Below, piece after piece: positions 21,708-34,557 of a stretch of 64,000 nt of DNA. The notes beneath the pieces are model-generated. The model was given only the letters and a program-made list of their open reading frames with translations, made no database searches and was not told the DNA's origin. Positions within the stretch are counted from its first letter, which is position 1. Each line of letters begins with the position of its first letter. The position numbers and the translations under genes are program-made. This stretch comes from Calcarisporiella thermophila CBS 279.70 (lineage: Eukaryota; Calcarisporiellomycota), in contig NW_027192195.1 in the NCBI RefSeq assembly GCF_041956535.1, forward strand, positions 782,403-846,402, given 5' to 3'.

Positions 21708-22758
21708 ATGGCAACCGCAGTGCACACCATCTCAAGCCAGCCGCTGGTCGAGGCCACCAGCGCCCCCAGCTCATCGCTGATCCACGCATCCACAAAGTAC
21801 GCAACCTCGGTGCCCGAGGCAGAACGGCTTGCTCAAATCGAGCTGCTGCGCTTCTTCCTCGCCACCTCGCCGACGTCCATGTCGGCGGCCTCCGTGGTCG
21901 AGCGCCATCACCTCCCCAACGGCGAAAACATCTCGTGCGTGCTGTGGGGCGGCCTCTTCTACATCACATCGACCGACATTCTGCGTGCGCTCACCTTCCG
22001 CTTCGAGGCTTTCGGCCGGCCCATCGTCAACATGAAGAAGTTCGAGGAGGGCGTGTTCAGCGATCTGCGCCAGCTCAAGAGCGGCACGCACGCCGTGCTC
22101 GAGGAGCCCAAGTCGGAGTTCCTCGACGTGCTCTTCATGAACAACTGCATCCGCACCCAGAAGAAGCAGAAGGTCTACTACTGGTTCGCGGTGCCCCACG
22201 ACAAGCTGTTCGTCGACGCCCTCGAGCGCGACCTCCGGCGCGAGCGCAAGGGGCTGCCCGCCGCCACCCTGGCCGTGTCGGAGCCGGCCCTCTCGATGTC
22301 GCTGGACCAGACCGACTGCCTCTTCTTCCAGTTCAAGCGCGCCACCCTGGGCGAGGAGGAGTACAGCGGCGGCTACACCACCCTGACCATGAGCGTGCCC
22401 ACGACCCCCGCCGACCCCGCCTTCCCCAACCCCTCCTACTCGGCAACCCCGGAGCCGGTCTTCGGCGAGTACGACCGCAGCGAGCTGGACCCCGTGTTCG
22501 CGGCCGCCGACTCGGTGCTGGGCGACGACGTCGAGGTCGAGGGGCTGCGCGACCCGCTCATGGAGCTCACCGCCACCGCGCCCTCCTGGCTGGCCCAGGA
22601 CGCCGTGGGCGCCATGGACCTGGAGTGGGGCGGCGACATGTGGAGCTCGCCAAAGCTGGTGCTTTCGCAGCTGGACCTCACCACGCCCTCCTCCTCCGCC
22701 CCCTCCACCCCCCTCGCCACCCCTCCCATGAAGTTTGGCTGGCCCACCATGGGCTCCT

Positions 22759-22793
<35 letters not shown>

Positions 22794-23435
22794 CCCACCA
22801 AGCCCCCCTCCTTCCCCGCCCACTTCCCCGCCCACTACGAGCCCTACCCGAGCCCGACGCCCCTCGCGGCGGTCCCGCGGGCGCCCAAGGGTCGTCGTCG
22901 TACCACCGTCTCCAACCCGTCCGATGCCTCCCACGAGGTCGCCTCCGGAGGAGAGCACGAGGAGCACCGCCCCTTCATCTGCCCGTTCACAGAGTGCCAG
23001 CGTCGCTTCAAGCGGCAGCAGCACTGGAAGCGCCACATCCGGAGCAGCCACACCAGCATTCGCCCATTCACGTGCCCCCACTGCCCTAAGGCCTTCACGC
23101 GCTCCGACAGCCTGACGGTCCACATCAAGACCCACTTCAAGGCGCGCGAGGGTGGCCGGAGATCAAGAGGCGCAAGCGTAGGTCAAGAGGCAAAGGAGGA
23201 GGAGGCGGCGGTGGCGGCTCAGCCCGAGAAGAAGACGGACCCCAGCGACAAGCCAGCAGAGAGTCCAAAGGAGCAGCAAGCACAAGAGGCCGAGCCCTCC
23301 GCCCCAGTCCCAGATGGGCAGCTGTTGGAGCTGGACGGCGACCTGATGGACGAGTTACGTCAGTGCCTGTCCGAGCCTCCCCCGGACTTCAGCTCCAACC
23401 TTGCTGAGGACGGGTATACCTCTTTCTCGGCGTGA
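21708..23435 (+). CDS. STE12: Ste12-type transcription factor with STE domain and two C2H2 zinc fingers
   Basis: Single exon, 575 aa. Ste12 acts at the end of the pheromone/filamentation MAP-kinase pathway and controls mating, invasive growth and, in pathogens, host entry. Residues about 40-180 form the STE homeodomain-like region (IELLRFFLATSP, LPNGENISCVLWGG, FDVLFMNN-like segment, KKQKVYYWFAVPHDKLF). A Pro/Ser/Ala-rich linker follows and includes ten consecutive Ala. Two C2H2 fingers lie at about residues 421-478 (CPFTECQRRF...HWKRHIRSSH, CPHCPKAF...SLTVHIKTH). The tail is acidic. The STE plus C2H2 arrangement is the form found in most fungi outside the Saccharomycotina. Codon usage is extremely GC-rich compared with genes in the right half of the window. 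Long open frames in other frames and on the opposite strand are GC shadows. Confidence 0.96.
22761..22790 (+). repeat. GCC trinucleotide repeat coding for Ala10
   Basis: Ten GCC units inside STE12 (residues 352-361). Likely length-variable between strains. Confidence 0.9.
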
Positions 23436-23850
23436 GAGCAGAATAGGATTTCTATGCACCAAAAAGAACAAAAAACCGATCTCGAAAGCAAGTTTCTATA
23501 AATAGTTGTTCCTTTAGCTGTATATTTATTATTATAACTCCATATTATTACTCTTATTTTAGTTATTTTTTTTCTTCTCGTTTTTATATTTTATTTTTAT
23601 TGGGTTTTTTTCTTCTTCTCTCCCTCCCCCCCCTTTTTTTTGCCTCTACTCTGTTATTTCACGTCTCGTTTGTTCTTATTGGACTCTCTGTTTTCCGCTT
23701 CTATAAATATTAAGCTAAATCTTCTTCTCAACTTCTCTCTCTTCTTCTTTTTAAGGAAACACGAGGGTGTGGAAGCACGAACAGACAATAGAAAAAATAT
23801 ACAGAAAATAGAAAGAAAAATTAAAAGGCAAAAAAAAAAAGGCGGCGTGA
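23436..23850. terminator. Convergent 3' regions of STE12 and PAN2
   Basis: 415 nt of T-rich and, further on, A-rich sequence, including TATAAATA/TTATTATTATAA-like stretches. It looks like overlapping polyadenylation zones of two convergent genes. No gene is seen. Confidence 0.4.
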
Positions 23851-26800
23851 TCATTCCGGCCCTTCTTCCATGGTTTCCGTGGCGGGTGCTGCGGCTTCAG
23901 GCGAAAGGGCGACGGCCTCGCCAGGCGCGGCGACCTTTTGCCTTGCCCGCATCTCCCACGCGCTCACCGAGGGCATATCGGGGACCGTGCCCGGCACGGG
24001 CTTCCAGTTGGTGCGCTTGCCCACATCATACACGTCCTCGAGCACCTCCCCAAAGATCCCCGCCGCCCGGTAGTCCAGGTACTTCCGGTAGATAAGGAGC
24101 GCGGTCTTCGCGTCCTCGATACTGTCGTGCATATCCTGCTGGATGTCGGCGCCCAGGAGGCACCACGCGAGGAACCGAAGCGAGATCTTGCGCTGGCGAT
24201 TCGGAATCCGGTAGATGTCCACCGTGTCGATGATCTGCTCGGGCGGCACCAGGATATCTGGAGAAGAGATGTGGCTCGACGTTAGTATGCGCAGACATCG
24301 CCCCTCCCCTCAGTCAGCGAGACTTCACTTACTGATCGTTCGGAAATCCTTGTTGAGCCCATGGCCCACAAAGATGCATCCCAAGTCCACGAGCAGCCGA
24401 AGCTTCTTGTACGCAGCCTATTAACAAAGATCGCGTTAGCTTAGCCCCTACGCTTCCCTCGAAAAAGGAATCCTCTTCTCGGCCGACCTTGAGGGGAACC
24501 AATGTGTGCTTCGAACTCCCCGGATCCAAATCACCCACTAACCCAAAAAGAAAGAGGAAAATGCAACGCAGGGTAAGCAAAAGCAATTTTCGACGTCTCG
24601 AAAATTCTCCAGAGGAGCTCATGCTTACGCATAATGCCTGAAAATTCGGTCAGATAATCCACCACCGGCTCGGAGGCCGCGATGTAATCGTCGATGAACG
24701 GCAGCCCCTCTTTTTCGCCCTCTCCTCGCAATACACTCACCCGGGCGAGGGAGAATCGGCTGGGTCGCAAGACGGACTTGGTGCCATCGCTGCGAATCTC
24801 CGTCTCCTCCTGATTAAGGACGACAAACTCGGCATCAATGGCCACCAGCTTACCTCGCTCGGGGATCTCGTCGGCAGTCAGGAGCGTATGCGTGATGCCG
24901 GAGGCGTCACGGTTTCTATGTGGAGGGGGGGGGGGTAAACAAGAGGTGAGTGCGTATGGCACCCGGGTCAAATGGATAACACGACGTTACTTGGAAATGT
25001 TGATATCGGAGAGTAGAATCGAGGGATCAAGCGGTGCCTGTAACGACGACATATCCATAATGTCCGAGACGTCCACGCGAGTATAGAACAACACGGACGG
25101 AGTCTGCGCCAGAGGCAGAGGGTTATTCGTCGGATTCCAAGGTTGCTATGGAGTGCCAGGCTTACCTTCCATGCGCCCTTGAAGTTCACCGGCTCCATTT
25201 CGCTGACATTTTTCACCAAAAAGTCGTTGAACAAATACCAAGGGCTCTCGGAATCCGGTGTTAATTCAGAGTCTGGGACTGTTTGGAAAGAGAAAGTAAG
25301 GTGAGGACAGGTCAAGAGATGGGCGCAACCAAAGCCAAATAAGCAGCTGATGTTACCCTTGATCAACGACACCAAGTGGGGGATTTCCTTGCCGCCTTGA
25401 ATCTGAGCAACCACCCCCTACAGTCATGGGCAAAGTGAATATTGTGCATCCCCTCCATCCATTTGTCCTCCACCTTACCGTGAGTTCGTAGACGGCCTTC
25501 TCCTCCCCCTCGGCATCCCCAGTCTCCTCAGCTCGTTCCTCCACCACCAAAACCTCTTTTCTGCGTGCCAAGCATATCCGCTTGGGCAACCACGGGCGCG
25601 TTCGCTTCTCCCCGCCCTCCCCCTCGGGTAGTTCCCGCTCCCCGCGCCATATCTCTAACTGCTCTCGCGTGGTGGCGGCACAGTTGATTGGGAGCAAGGG
25701 AGGAAGGTTCTGCGTCCGCTTCTGGGCATTGGTGAGCTGATAGTTCTTACAGTTATTGCACCAGGCCTTCGTCTGCGTCTCGCGTTGCAGTGAAGACTGA
25801 AGTATCTCCGCGAAAGACCGAGCTGCAGATGGCTTGCCACCGGGTCCAGCAAAGGCTTTTGGTATGTTCGTGGGGTATACCAAATCTACCACAAAAGGCC
25901 AAGTCTCCCTTGACATCTCGTGCCCACATTGCAAACACCGGCTCCATGTTCGTATTTTCGGGCCGAAGAGCTGCTGAATCGGAGAGAGCCCCGCGACGTC
26001 GCCTGCGCACGTGACAATTTCTGGGGAAGGTGGCAGGTTGAGCTCCTGGTGCATGCGCTCGAGAAGAAAGCGGTTAAAGTTTTGGATGAGTAGCCCATAA
26101 GGAGTGGCAATATCGGGTTCTTCGGGCTCAAAGAGACCCAGGGCGGATGCTTGCGGGATCGTGCTGAAGGCACGAAGGAAATTGGTCGCTTGGCAGTTCT
26201 GCCCTCTAGAATCCTCTAGCATGCCTGTAATGAAAAGTATTGTTAAGGACAGACCTAGGAGCACTTCATCCTAATGCACCCAAAGAGCATTGATAAAAAG
26301 GATACGGAACAAAAATCCTAATTCGCAAGTCAGGCAATTTTCCTTAGGGCACGGAGTGGCAATGTGCCATTTGGTGACCTCCCGTAATGCAGGAGTAAAG
26401 AAGAGCAATTGAAGCAATCCATTGCAATAGGAATTCGCAATGTGGGTCTCGAGTCCGCCATAGGCGGTCTTGTTATAAAAGCTAGCAGAAGATACGTTAA
26501 GCCTGATAAAAGAGTGCCTATTTCAATTTAAAAAACTGTGCATATACCCAAAATCAAAATCTTCGATTCCAAATCGACTGTATTTTATCTCCACTCGGCG
26601 ATAGTACTTTGGCATCGTCAATCCAGAAACATCGGTTGGTCCCGCCACTTCATCAAAGAATAATGGCTATTCAAATCGTGGAAAGTATGAGTAGCTGACT
26701 CATGGCGCCGTGGGGCGGGACGCAAAAACTTACATCTGCAGATGCTCCCGAGTTCCCAAAGTAGAGCTCCTTAGCTTGCTCTGATCTGAACTTGGGTACT

Positions 26801-28474
26801 TCCATCCGTGACTGGGAGGCGTTGGATTTGGTTGGCACCTGGTTGCGCCGATGAGTACCTGGGTTGGGTGCATATCCAACGAAGTCGATCGTCTTCATGT
26901 GGGCAAGCACTTGAGAGTCGATTTCTGGCGCAGCTTTGCCAACCTCAAATGTGATGTTAGGCGGGAAAGTGGATAAGAGGGGATCGCGATAATAGGGAAG
27001 GCCTATCAATGAGAAAGGGCTTTATGGTGAAAGTGGTTAGTGTAAACCTTCTAATTGGGGCCAATCATAAACATGGTCCAAGTGTACCTGTCTTCACCAA
27101 CGTGGGTATTTGGGCGGGGCGGTACAGGCTCTGGTAATTCTAGCGGGCTCGAAAAGTTATTTGGTTTTGCGTCGTCGCTTACTTTCCACAAATGCACAAA
27201 ACTCCCTGCATCTCCAAACGTAAGAAGCTCGCCAGAGCTTGATATGTCCATGGCGGTTATATAACTTGTGGTAGGTAGCTAAAAGACCGGGGCAGTATAC
27301 AAAAGTTTATAAGGATTGGTCTTAGTTTCAATAAAGTTGGCCCCCGCATTACCTGATAAAATTTCAAGCTAGCTGAAGGATTGCCTACATCGCACATTTG
27401 AAACTGCCCTGTTTGGCTTACAATGAACACAGTAGCTGATAATCTTGGGTGCATGGCGAGAAAGCAGGGCCCACTGGGGAAGGGGAGAGGCGCGAGAGTA
27501 CGCATAGTTCTGAGGTCGTATATTTTTACTAGAGGATCAATAATTAGCGTGTCTTGTCTAATAAAAGTCGAAATCGATAGGTTAAGTTGTGCGTGAAAAA
27601 AAAGATTCTAGTTGAATAGTCACCTATGAGAGAATCCACATGTTAATAGATAATTCCCCATCACTCCCAAATCCGATAATGCTCCAGTGTGAGCCTGTAC
27701 ACGATGTTCGATCTTGAGTGAACGAGGATCCCGGAGTATGACATTACCCGTTGCGGAGCCGCAGCACAACAATCGCGATTGACGCATTACCACCAGTGGG
27801 TCACCACTATCTATCTAGAAACAGTAGAATTATCCCAAGTTGAGAATGTACTATGCATACTCTTTCCACAATACGAATATCTACAAACCTTTTTGGTGAC
27901 TATTCCACGATGTAAGTTCACTGTTAGCATATGATCCTGTTGCCCGCCCACAATTATTTCCGAATTTGTATGCGATGACTGAGTAAAACAATGCAAATCC
28001 TTGGTGTCGTCACTACTGTTAATGCGATTCATGAAAATCAGAATACAATATGAGTTTACGGCCAATTTAGACGCTTAGTACATTAGAAAATAAAGAGTGC
28101 ATTTCACACTGACCTTAAGGCCCATTTCACTATCCCGCGCCGGTGCGTTAGCCGCACCCTTTTTGGACTTAGAGAAATTAATCCACGGTCAATGACACAA
28201 AGTTGACGGACCTGCTCATCGTGTCCTTTGAAGTTTGTGTATTTTTGTAAATTGGTTCCATAATAAGATCCAATATGTCCCTAAAGTTCATTCGATCCAT
28301 TTCACTATTGAGCAATCCAGCAGTTGTATCAAATGGTGTGAACCACTTCTATACCTGATCGTTGCCAGTCCACACTAGCTCTTGGTATGGATCGAATGCG
28401 ATGGCCGAGATGGGAGATAAAGGCAGATTCTGATCGTTACAAACTTGCGCAGACTTTGTCCATTGTACGTCCAT
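23851..28474 (-). CDS. PAN2: PAN2, catalytic subunit of the Pan2-Pan3 deadenylase
   Basis: Seventeen exons (minus): 28474..28355, 28280..28114, 28015..27889, 27814..27624, 27557..27353, 27278..27088, 27019..26734, 26666..26548, 26481..26306, 26224..25479, 25417..25357, 25278..25166, 25103..24991, 24915..24629, 24537..24488, 24417..24333, 24257..23851; 1147 aa. It trims mRNA poly(A) tails. Domains in order: N-terminal WD40 propeller (about 1-330, e.g. [35 protein letters not shown]); linker for Pan3 ([18 protein letters not shown]); pseudo-ubiquitin-hydrolase domain with zinc-binding Cys pairs ([32 protein letters not shown]); and a DEDDh exonuclease with D899, E901, D1008, H1056 and D1061 ([29 protein letters not shown]). 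The donor GTCGGC after exon 15 is unusual, but the frame is conserved. The 3' half is GC-rich and the 5' half AT-rich. Confidence 0.97.
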
Positions 28475-29122
28475 GTCCACAGTAGAGAGCACAAATTCGA
28501 ACGCGTTCAAACTGTTAGCTCCACATATTCATTTTATGCAGTACTCTCAAGGTAAGTGTCGCAGCAAAATTTCAGAATTGTATCAACCATAGCGGTTTAT
28601 TCTTATATTTTATAGGGCTCCATTTTCTCGCGTGGAATTTTCAAATATAATTTTAAAGGGATGAATTTAGAAATTTCCCAGTTTTATGATAGTATAATTG
28701 CCAGTCTATTTAGGCATTATACCATAGGAAAATGGTATTTATCTTCCCACCGTTTCCCGTAACCAACAGTTCATGGGAAGGAACTGCGTACTGAATAGGA
28801 GGGTTGAAGAACATCGCGACAAACTTTATAATAAAATGCATAAAATAACAAAAACTAGACACTCCACTTTATTGAGTCCACTTTATCCTGAGAAACAAGA
28901 AACAAGAGACGAAGAATAAGTATTAAGCAAGAGAGTAAGAAGAGAGAGTTTAAGGAAAACCAAAATCACTGGCGAGCTTTTATAAATAGTATAGAATGAA
29001 AGTAAATAGATGACGTTATTGACTTACGTCACAAAGAGTCCTAAAACGCGAAAGTCTTTCCCCTGCGTTCAGAGATTTCAAATTCTCTGATAAAAAAATC
29101 ATAAGAAAATAAGATAATAACC
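28475..29122. promoter_or_regulatory. Divergent promoter region PAN2 / TPD3
   Basis: 648 bp. It contains TGACGTTATTGACTTACGTCA-like sequence at 29011-29031: two CRE/bZIP-type half sites in opposite orientation, about 90-110 bp before the TPD3 start. A TATAAATAG at about 28981 may be a TATA box for TPD3. Confidence 0.5.
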
Positions 29123-31589
29123 ATGAATCCGGAGCCTATGGAAGCTGATGAGCAGCTTTACCCGATTGCTGTGCTGATTGATGAGCTCAAACATGAAGAC
29201 ATCTCCCTTCGCTTGAACGCTATCAGACGGCTTTCAACCATTGCATGTGCACTAGGAGTCCAGCGAACACGCGAAGAGCTCATCCCTTTCCTAGACGGTG
29301 AGTGACGATACACTTCCCTTCTCTAAAATTATCCATTTTGCTACAGGATGTGCTGATTATTTACTTGCGGTTTTAACTACTTATTATGAACCAGATTCCC
29401 TTGATGATGAGGATGAAGTTCTTGTTGTGCTCGCAGAAGAATTGGGCAATTTCGTGGATTATATTGGTGGTCCCGAGCACGCATATACTCTATTGGGTTT
29501 GCTAGAAAGTTTGGCTGCTGTAGAAGAAACTGTTGTTAGAACAAAAGTAATGTTTTTATTTGTGATTGATTACAAGTGCAGTCATCCTTAACGATCATCT
29601 CTTTTCATTTTCCGAGTAGGCTGTAGAATCTTTGACAAAAGTGTGTGCAATTCTGCCGCCGCAACATCTCCAGGAATATTTCTTCCCATTGTTAAAACGT
29701 CTTACAGTTGGCGATTGGTTCACGAGTCGCACTAGCGCCACTGGTCTTTATGCCGCTGGTTATGAGAAAGCCACCCCAGAGATACAAGAGGAGCTTAGAA
29801 AGTGAGCTGGACTTATGAGAAAACAACACCCACATTGCAATTAATTCGCCCTCTATTTTAGGCTATTTTCTTCTCTTTGCCACGACAGTACACCTATGGT
29901 TCGAAGAGCTGCTGCAACTAACCTCCAGGTATTATACACTGAATCTTTTTTGGAAGCTTCGATCTGGCTAATAGTCCGAGTTTGTCCTAGCATTTTGCCG
30001 TAAAGCTTACAAAATCGGATGTGACAAGTGACATTATTCCTCTTTTTAATCATCTCGCCTCTGACGATCAAGACTCGGTTCGGTTATTAACAGTGGAGGA
30101 TTTCGTCGCGATTGCACACTTGTTGACCGTAGATGAAATCAAGTCTTATCTTCTTCAGACACTTCGATCGTTGATTTCAGATAAATCCTGGCGTGTTAGA
30201 TACATGATTGCTGACAAGTTTGTGGATGTAAGTTTGAACTTAAAAAACGTCTACAAATAACATTGGCTAAGTATATTTTTCCCCATTAGATCGCAAATGT
30301 CGTGGGTCCTGATGTGATTCGGGAGGATCTTGTTACTGCATTTGTACATCTGATAAAAGATAACGAGGGAGAAGTAAGAACAGCTGCTGCGGGTCAAATA
30401 CCCGGTAAGTATTTTCGACCATTTTGCTAGTGAAGAATCCTCCACTAATGTTCATACACCCCTAGGCTTCTGCAAATTGATCAATCAGCCGACTATTCTA
30501 GACCAAATCATGCCGTGCGTCAAAGAACTGGTCACAGATGCATCTCAACAGGTGCGCGCTGCGTTGGCAACGCAGATTAGTGGACTCGCACCAATTCTCG
30601 GAAAAGAAGCGTACCTATTCAAACTTGAACTTTCTCGCTTGACCGCTTATTAATTTTCTCGACGCATGTAGGACTATCGAACATCTTCTACCATTGTTCC
30701 TCCAATTACTGAAAGACGAGTTCCCTGACGTTCGTTTAAATATCATTTCCAAATTAGAACAAGTAAACGAAGGTAAGTTGTGCTCCATACTCTCTTGATT
30801 GTAGCAGAATCTAATTGATTGTACTCCCACCCCTTAGTCATTGGCATTGAATTACTTTCTCAATCTCTACTCCCTGCTATTGTTGAGCTTGCTGAAGACA
30901 AACAATGGCGAGTGCGCCTTGCTATTATTGAATATATCCCACTTCTTGCGAGTCAACTCGGCGTGCAGTTCTTCGACGAAAAGTTGGGTACGCTTTGCAT
31001 GTCATGGCTTGGTGACCACGTGTTCTCCATCCGAGAGGCTGCCACAAACAACCTCCGGAAACTGACGGAAGTGTTTGGTGTCGAGTGGGCGAAGGTGACC
31101 ATTCTGCCTAAAGTTCTTGCAATGAGCAACCATGAAAATTACTTATACCGGATGACTATGATATTTGCTCTAACGGTATTGTCTCACTTTTATACTCACA
31201 TAATATGACACTGGGATTCATGTGAACTTCATTTTATAGACGATGGCAGAAGCGGTTACTCCTGACGTCCTCACCGACTACATACTCCCGACAGTTAGCG
31301 GGCTTGCGAACGACCCTATTCCCAACATTCGGTTCAACGTTGCAAAATCACTTGAGACCATGATTCCAATGCTACGAAAATCGCACGATCTGAGCGCCTT
31401 GATTGAAAATGACGTGAAACAAACCCTGCAGAAGTTAAGTGAGGATACAGACAATGATGTGAGATTCTTTGCACAGAGAGCACTTGAAAATGGTAAGTCA
31501 AAGACACCCTTTTGTTCTTGGCATGATATTTGCTAACAGGCGTTTCTTGTTTCAACCCTAATTGAACTACCTTCGATTCAGCTCAATAA
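29123..31589 (+). CDS. TPD3: Protein phosphatase 2A scaffold (A) subunit
   Basis: Eleven exons: 29123..29297, 29347..29546, 29620..29801, 29862..29928, 29991..30227, 30290..30404, 30466..30610, 30672..30772, 30838..31175, 31240..31492, 31582..31589; 606 aa. The protein is made of about fifteen HEAT repeats that hold the catalytic and B subunits of PP2A. Typical repeat text is [20 protein letters not shown] (repeat 1), [43 protein letters not shown] and [14 protein letters not shown]. The last exon supplies only two residues and the stop (8 nt); it was chosen because the previous exon ends at a good GTAAGT donor. The length and order of repeats fit the family. Confidence 0.97.
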
Positions 31590-32012
31590 ATAAGTAAGTC
31601 CAATAGCCACCATATGGATTATGGCGCCTTTTCATAATCTCGTCTACAACCTCAATAGATAAATCATGTGCCTTTGCCTATTTTTCTTTTCGCTCAAGAG
31701 GGAATATTGCAATTGTTTTTTTTTTTTTCTATTCTTCATAAAGAGCATACATTCTTAGTTAGACTATTTGGATTTTGTCTTTTTTTTCTTTTCCTAAAGA
31801 AAAAAAAAAATTATATGATTGAAAAAGTGTGGGAGTGGAGAATTAACAAACAAGTGTGAAACCTACGAAGAGAGGGTGAGAAAAGTAGTCAATCAGCATA
31901 ACTCCACAATTGGGCAAAAATCTTGCGGAGCTTCTTTTTTTTTGCATTCAGTTCCCATTCTATTTTGTTCTCCATTATATCGATACAAAACGCTATTCAA
32001 CACACCGTAATA
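31590..32012. other. Intergenic region TPD3 / GID4
   Basis: 423 nt, AT-rich with a T run near 31718 and an A run near 31800. It holds the TPD3 3' end and the GID4 promoter. No gene is recognised; an in-frame Met at 31923 would add a Phe-rich extension unlike the family. Confidence 0.4.
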
Positions 32013-33327
32013 ATGCCAAGGCCTTTCCAAGGAGAACAAGCCAATGCAGCTTATATGATCCCCAACCCTTTATATCCGCAAGACTCGCGAGAGGCAATTG
32101 AATTTTTATCCAATGACACGCTAATTGGCATCTGGCCAGACCTCTCACCCACGCTGTCCGAAAGACTCGAGCGCGTAGTTCACACATTCACCCCACGCCA
32201 GTTACGCGAGCGGATTCTAGGCTTCTTCAGGTGGGCATATACTCATCGGATGGAGAACCAAAACTTATTAGAGGTGTTGATGGAAGGCCTTGAGCGGATA
32301 GAGCATGAAGAAAGAGAAAATTCGTTGACAAGAGAGCAAAGGAGTGAAGGCTTGCCGACCGAACTGGAATGCGGAGGTCTACTCCGCAATGCGAGCCCAA
32401 ATTCTCTCAATGAAGATGGAATCGCACAAGCGTACCCTTCACCAAACTGTAATGATTCAACCAATCTCTGCAATGCCCCCGACTCATTAAATTCCTCCAA
32501 TGCTGTAGTCCTTGAACAGAGTGTAGGAGGACATTCTACACAAGGTCTTTCACTCTCATTTCTCAGAGTGGGTCAATCATTTTCAGGCATGCAAAGTCGC
32601 CTGGAAGATGGTTTTCAAAAGTCTACAGAGGTGGAGTGGAGAACACGAGCAACGATTATTTCAGTGGATTCTTCAAGTGGGCATATCAGTGGAATCATGG
32701 AAATGTCCAATGTTCCTAATGTTCAAGGAACCATCGTAACACACTGGGAGGGCGAAGTATTTATGCGCAATATTTCTATAAGAATGATATATCAACCTCA
32801 TTTGACCCGTTGTTAGGTGATCGACTTCTCCCGCGGTTCGCTGCTAACACAGAATTGGGGAGCGAGCCTTGACACGGATCTGATATACTGGCGGCGTCTC
32901 ATGCCATTCAAAAATATGGATAAGCGAGATTTCGCAAGATGTGTTTCCGATCCCACCGTATCTCAGAAAATGTCTAAAGACTACGTCTTAATGCGGTGGA
33001 AAGGTGCATTAGATTCTTGTATATGTTTTTTAACTGGGCCATAAACTGACACCACATATACTCAGAAAACTTCTTTGAGAGTGAAGATATGACTCACTCC
33101 AACTTGCTGACTATTTCAGGATTTTACTACATATCAATGCGAAGAGAGGATGGGTGTGTTGAGGGTAAATTCAGTATTATCCCATTAAAGAATGCACTCG
33201 ATTTCTCACAAGCATCCTGACACTAGGATATTATTGGGATCCCAACTCAAGCCCATACGAGTACCTGACGCTTGTTCCCGAGTATCAAGGTGAAGGAATT
33301 TCTTTTCCAACATTTTCATTCACCTAA
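32013..33327 (+). CDS. GID4: GID4/VID24, substrate receptor of the GID/CTLH ubiquitin ligase
   Basis: Exons 32013..32756, 32817..33003, 33066..33164, 33227..33327; 376 aa. Gid4 recruits proteins with N-terminal proline (Pro/N-degron), such as gluconeogenic enzymes after glucose return, to the GID E3 ligase. The conserved beta-barrel begins near residue 180 with FLRVGQSFSG and continues with GTIVTHWEGEVIDF, LLTQNWGASLDTDLIYWRRL, LMRWKENFF, the SGFYYISMRREDG segment and GYYWDPNSSPYEYLTLVPE at the end. The N-terminal 170 residues carry a family-unlike, low-complexity Asn/Ser region plus a helical part. All joins keep frame, and the C-terminal half matches the family closely. Confidence 0.93.
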
Positions 33328-34557
33328 ATAGCTAGGATGGCTGCAACCAGCCCCCGTCTTTAACGAACAAATTCCTTGTGTATTTAATTGACACTAGCCA
33401 GTTTCAATGCACACTTATTTTTCAAAACACTTTTCTTGTACAACTTCAGCCAGCATTTTAGATAAAACTCCTTTAAAGATATCTTGGGAAAATAGGCTTG
33501 GTCCGTTTGGTGCTCGAGCAGGGAAATCCAAAACAAAATAAAGGGAAATAACTCAATGGAGGCCAGGAAAGCTTGTGGATGTAGCAGCCAATACTTCTTG
33601 CAAATTAGAGTGGGGCTTATGAATAAAAGCAATTTACACCACTTTCTTACCTTGGTGCGCCTCTTAATTAGTTAATATCCACGTCATCATTGATATTTCT
33701 CCAAACAGCACGATCGCGTGCTAAATAATGTCCCCCTGAACGAGGCTGAACTCTGCCTCGCCAGCATTGATACCACGACTGCACCCAAAATAGTAGGCAA
33801 CAAATGATGCGAGCCTGTATTTTGGGCCAATCCTTAATAGTGGGCTGCAGAACGGGAACAGTAATTCATTTTCTTGATTAAAATTTAATAGGACAATAAA
33901 TTAGGTAGAAATCTTTTATTGTTTATTACCTATATCATTTATTTTCTTGTTGGAGTCCACTTATATTACAAATGCTGCTTTCTTTCCATCAAGCGGTGGG
34001 CAGAAAACGTAACAAAACAAGACATTAAATAGCATTTCACGTTTGTTAAGTCATGATAAAACATCCATTTAATAGATGTTTTCAGTTGTGAAATCGAAAA
34101 CCTTCCTCAATGCCCTAATAAAAGCATGAGCCAATTGAAATGCAGTCTATTTATTTTCTTTTATTTTAGGAAAAGAAGGTGCAAAAAAAGGATCTTTTCT
34201 TCTTTCATTCTTTTCTCCCAAAATTCCTCACTCACCCATCATTCTTTCCTTTCGTTTTTGTGATTGTTCTATTTAAGTGAGTGACGGGGACATTTTAAAA
34301 AAAGAATTCGTCCGCGTGATTGAGAGACAAAAATAGCAACGAAAAGGTGCGAATTCGACACTTGAGAGTTTCATCAGGTGCAAAGGGCAATATCATTTTC
34401 CAAACTACCACTTTTACCCCTACTGCAAATTTTTTGTATTCGGACCAAATCTCTTTAGTTGTCATTAGTTAGCATTTTTTTTCCCATCATTCCCCCCCCC
34501 TTTTTTTTCATCACGATTATTTATTTGATATTTTATTTTGATTTGCGGTGAAGCACC
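33328..34557. other. Intergenic region upstream of the dual-specificity phosphatase gene
   Basis: 1.2 kb, AT-rich. Contains long T/C-rich stretches (34480-34510) just before the phosphatase start, and no convincing gene. A minus-strand open frame at 33384-33632 is hydrophobic and AT-driven and lacks splice or promoter context. Confidence 0.45.

Noticed and set aside
21771-23135. Long minus-strand open frame (454 codons) opposite STE12, and a 485-codon frame in another plus frame (21632-23089)
   Set aside because: Very high GC content removes stop codons in all frames. The translations are low-complexity (Arg/Gly/Pro-rich), and only the 21708 frame has recognised domains.
33384-33632. Minus-strand open frame of 82 codons
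   Set aside because: Composition follows AT-richness and hydrophobic codons. No promoter or conserved motif; lies in the 3' region of GID4.
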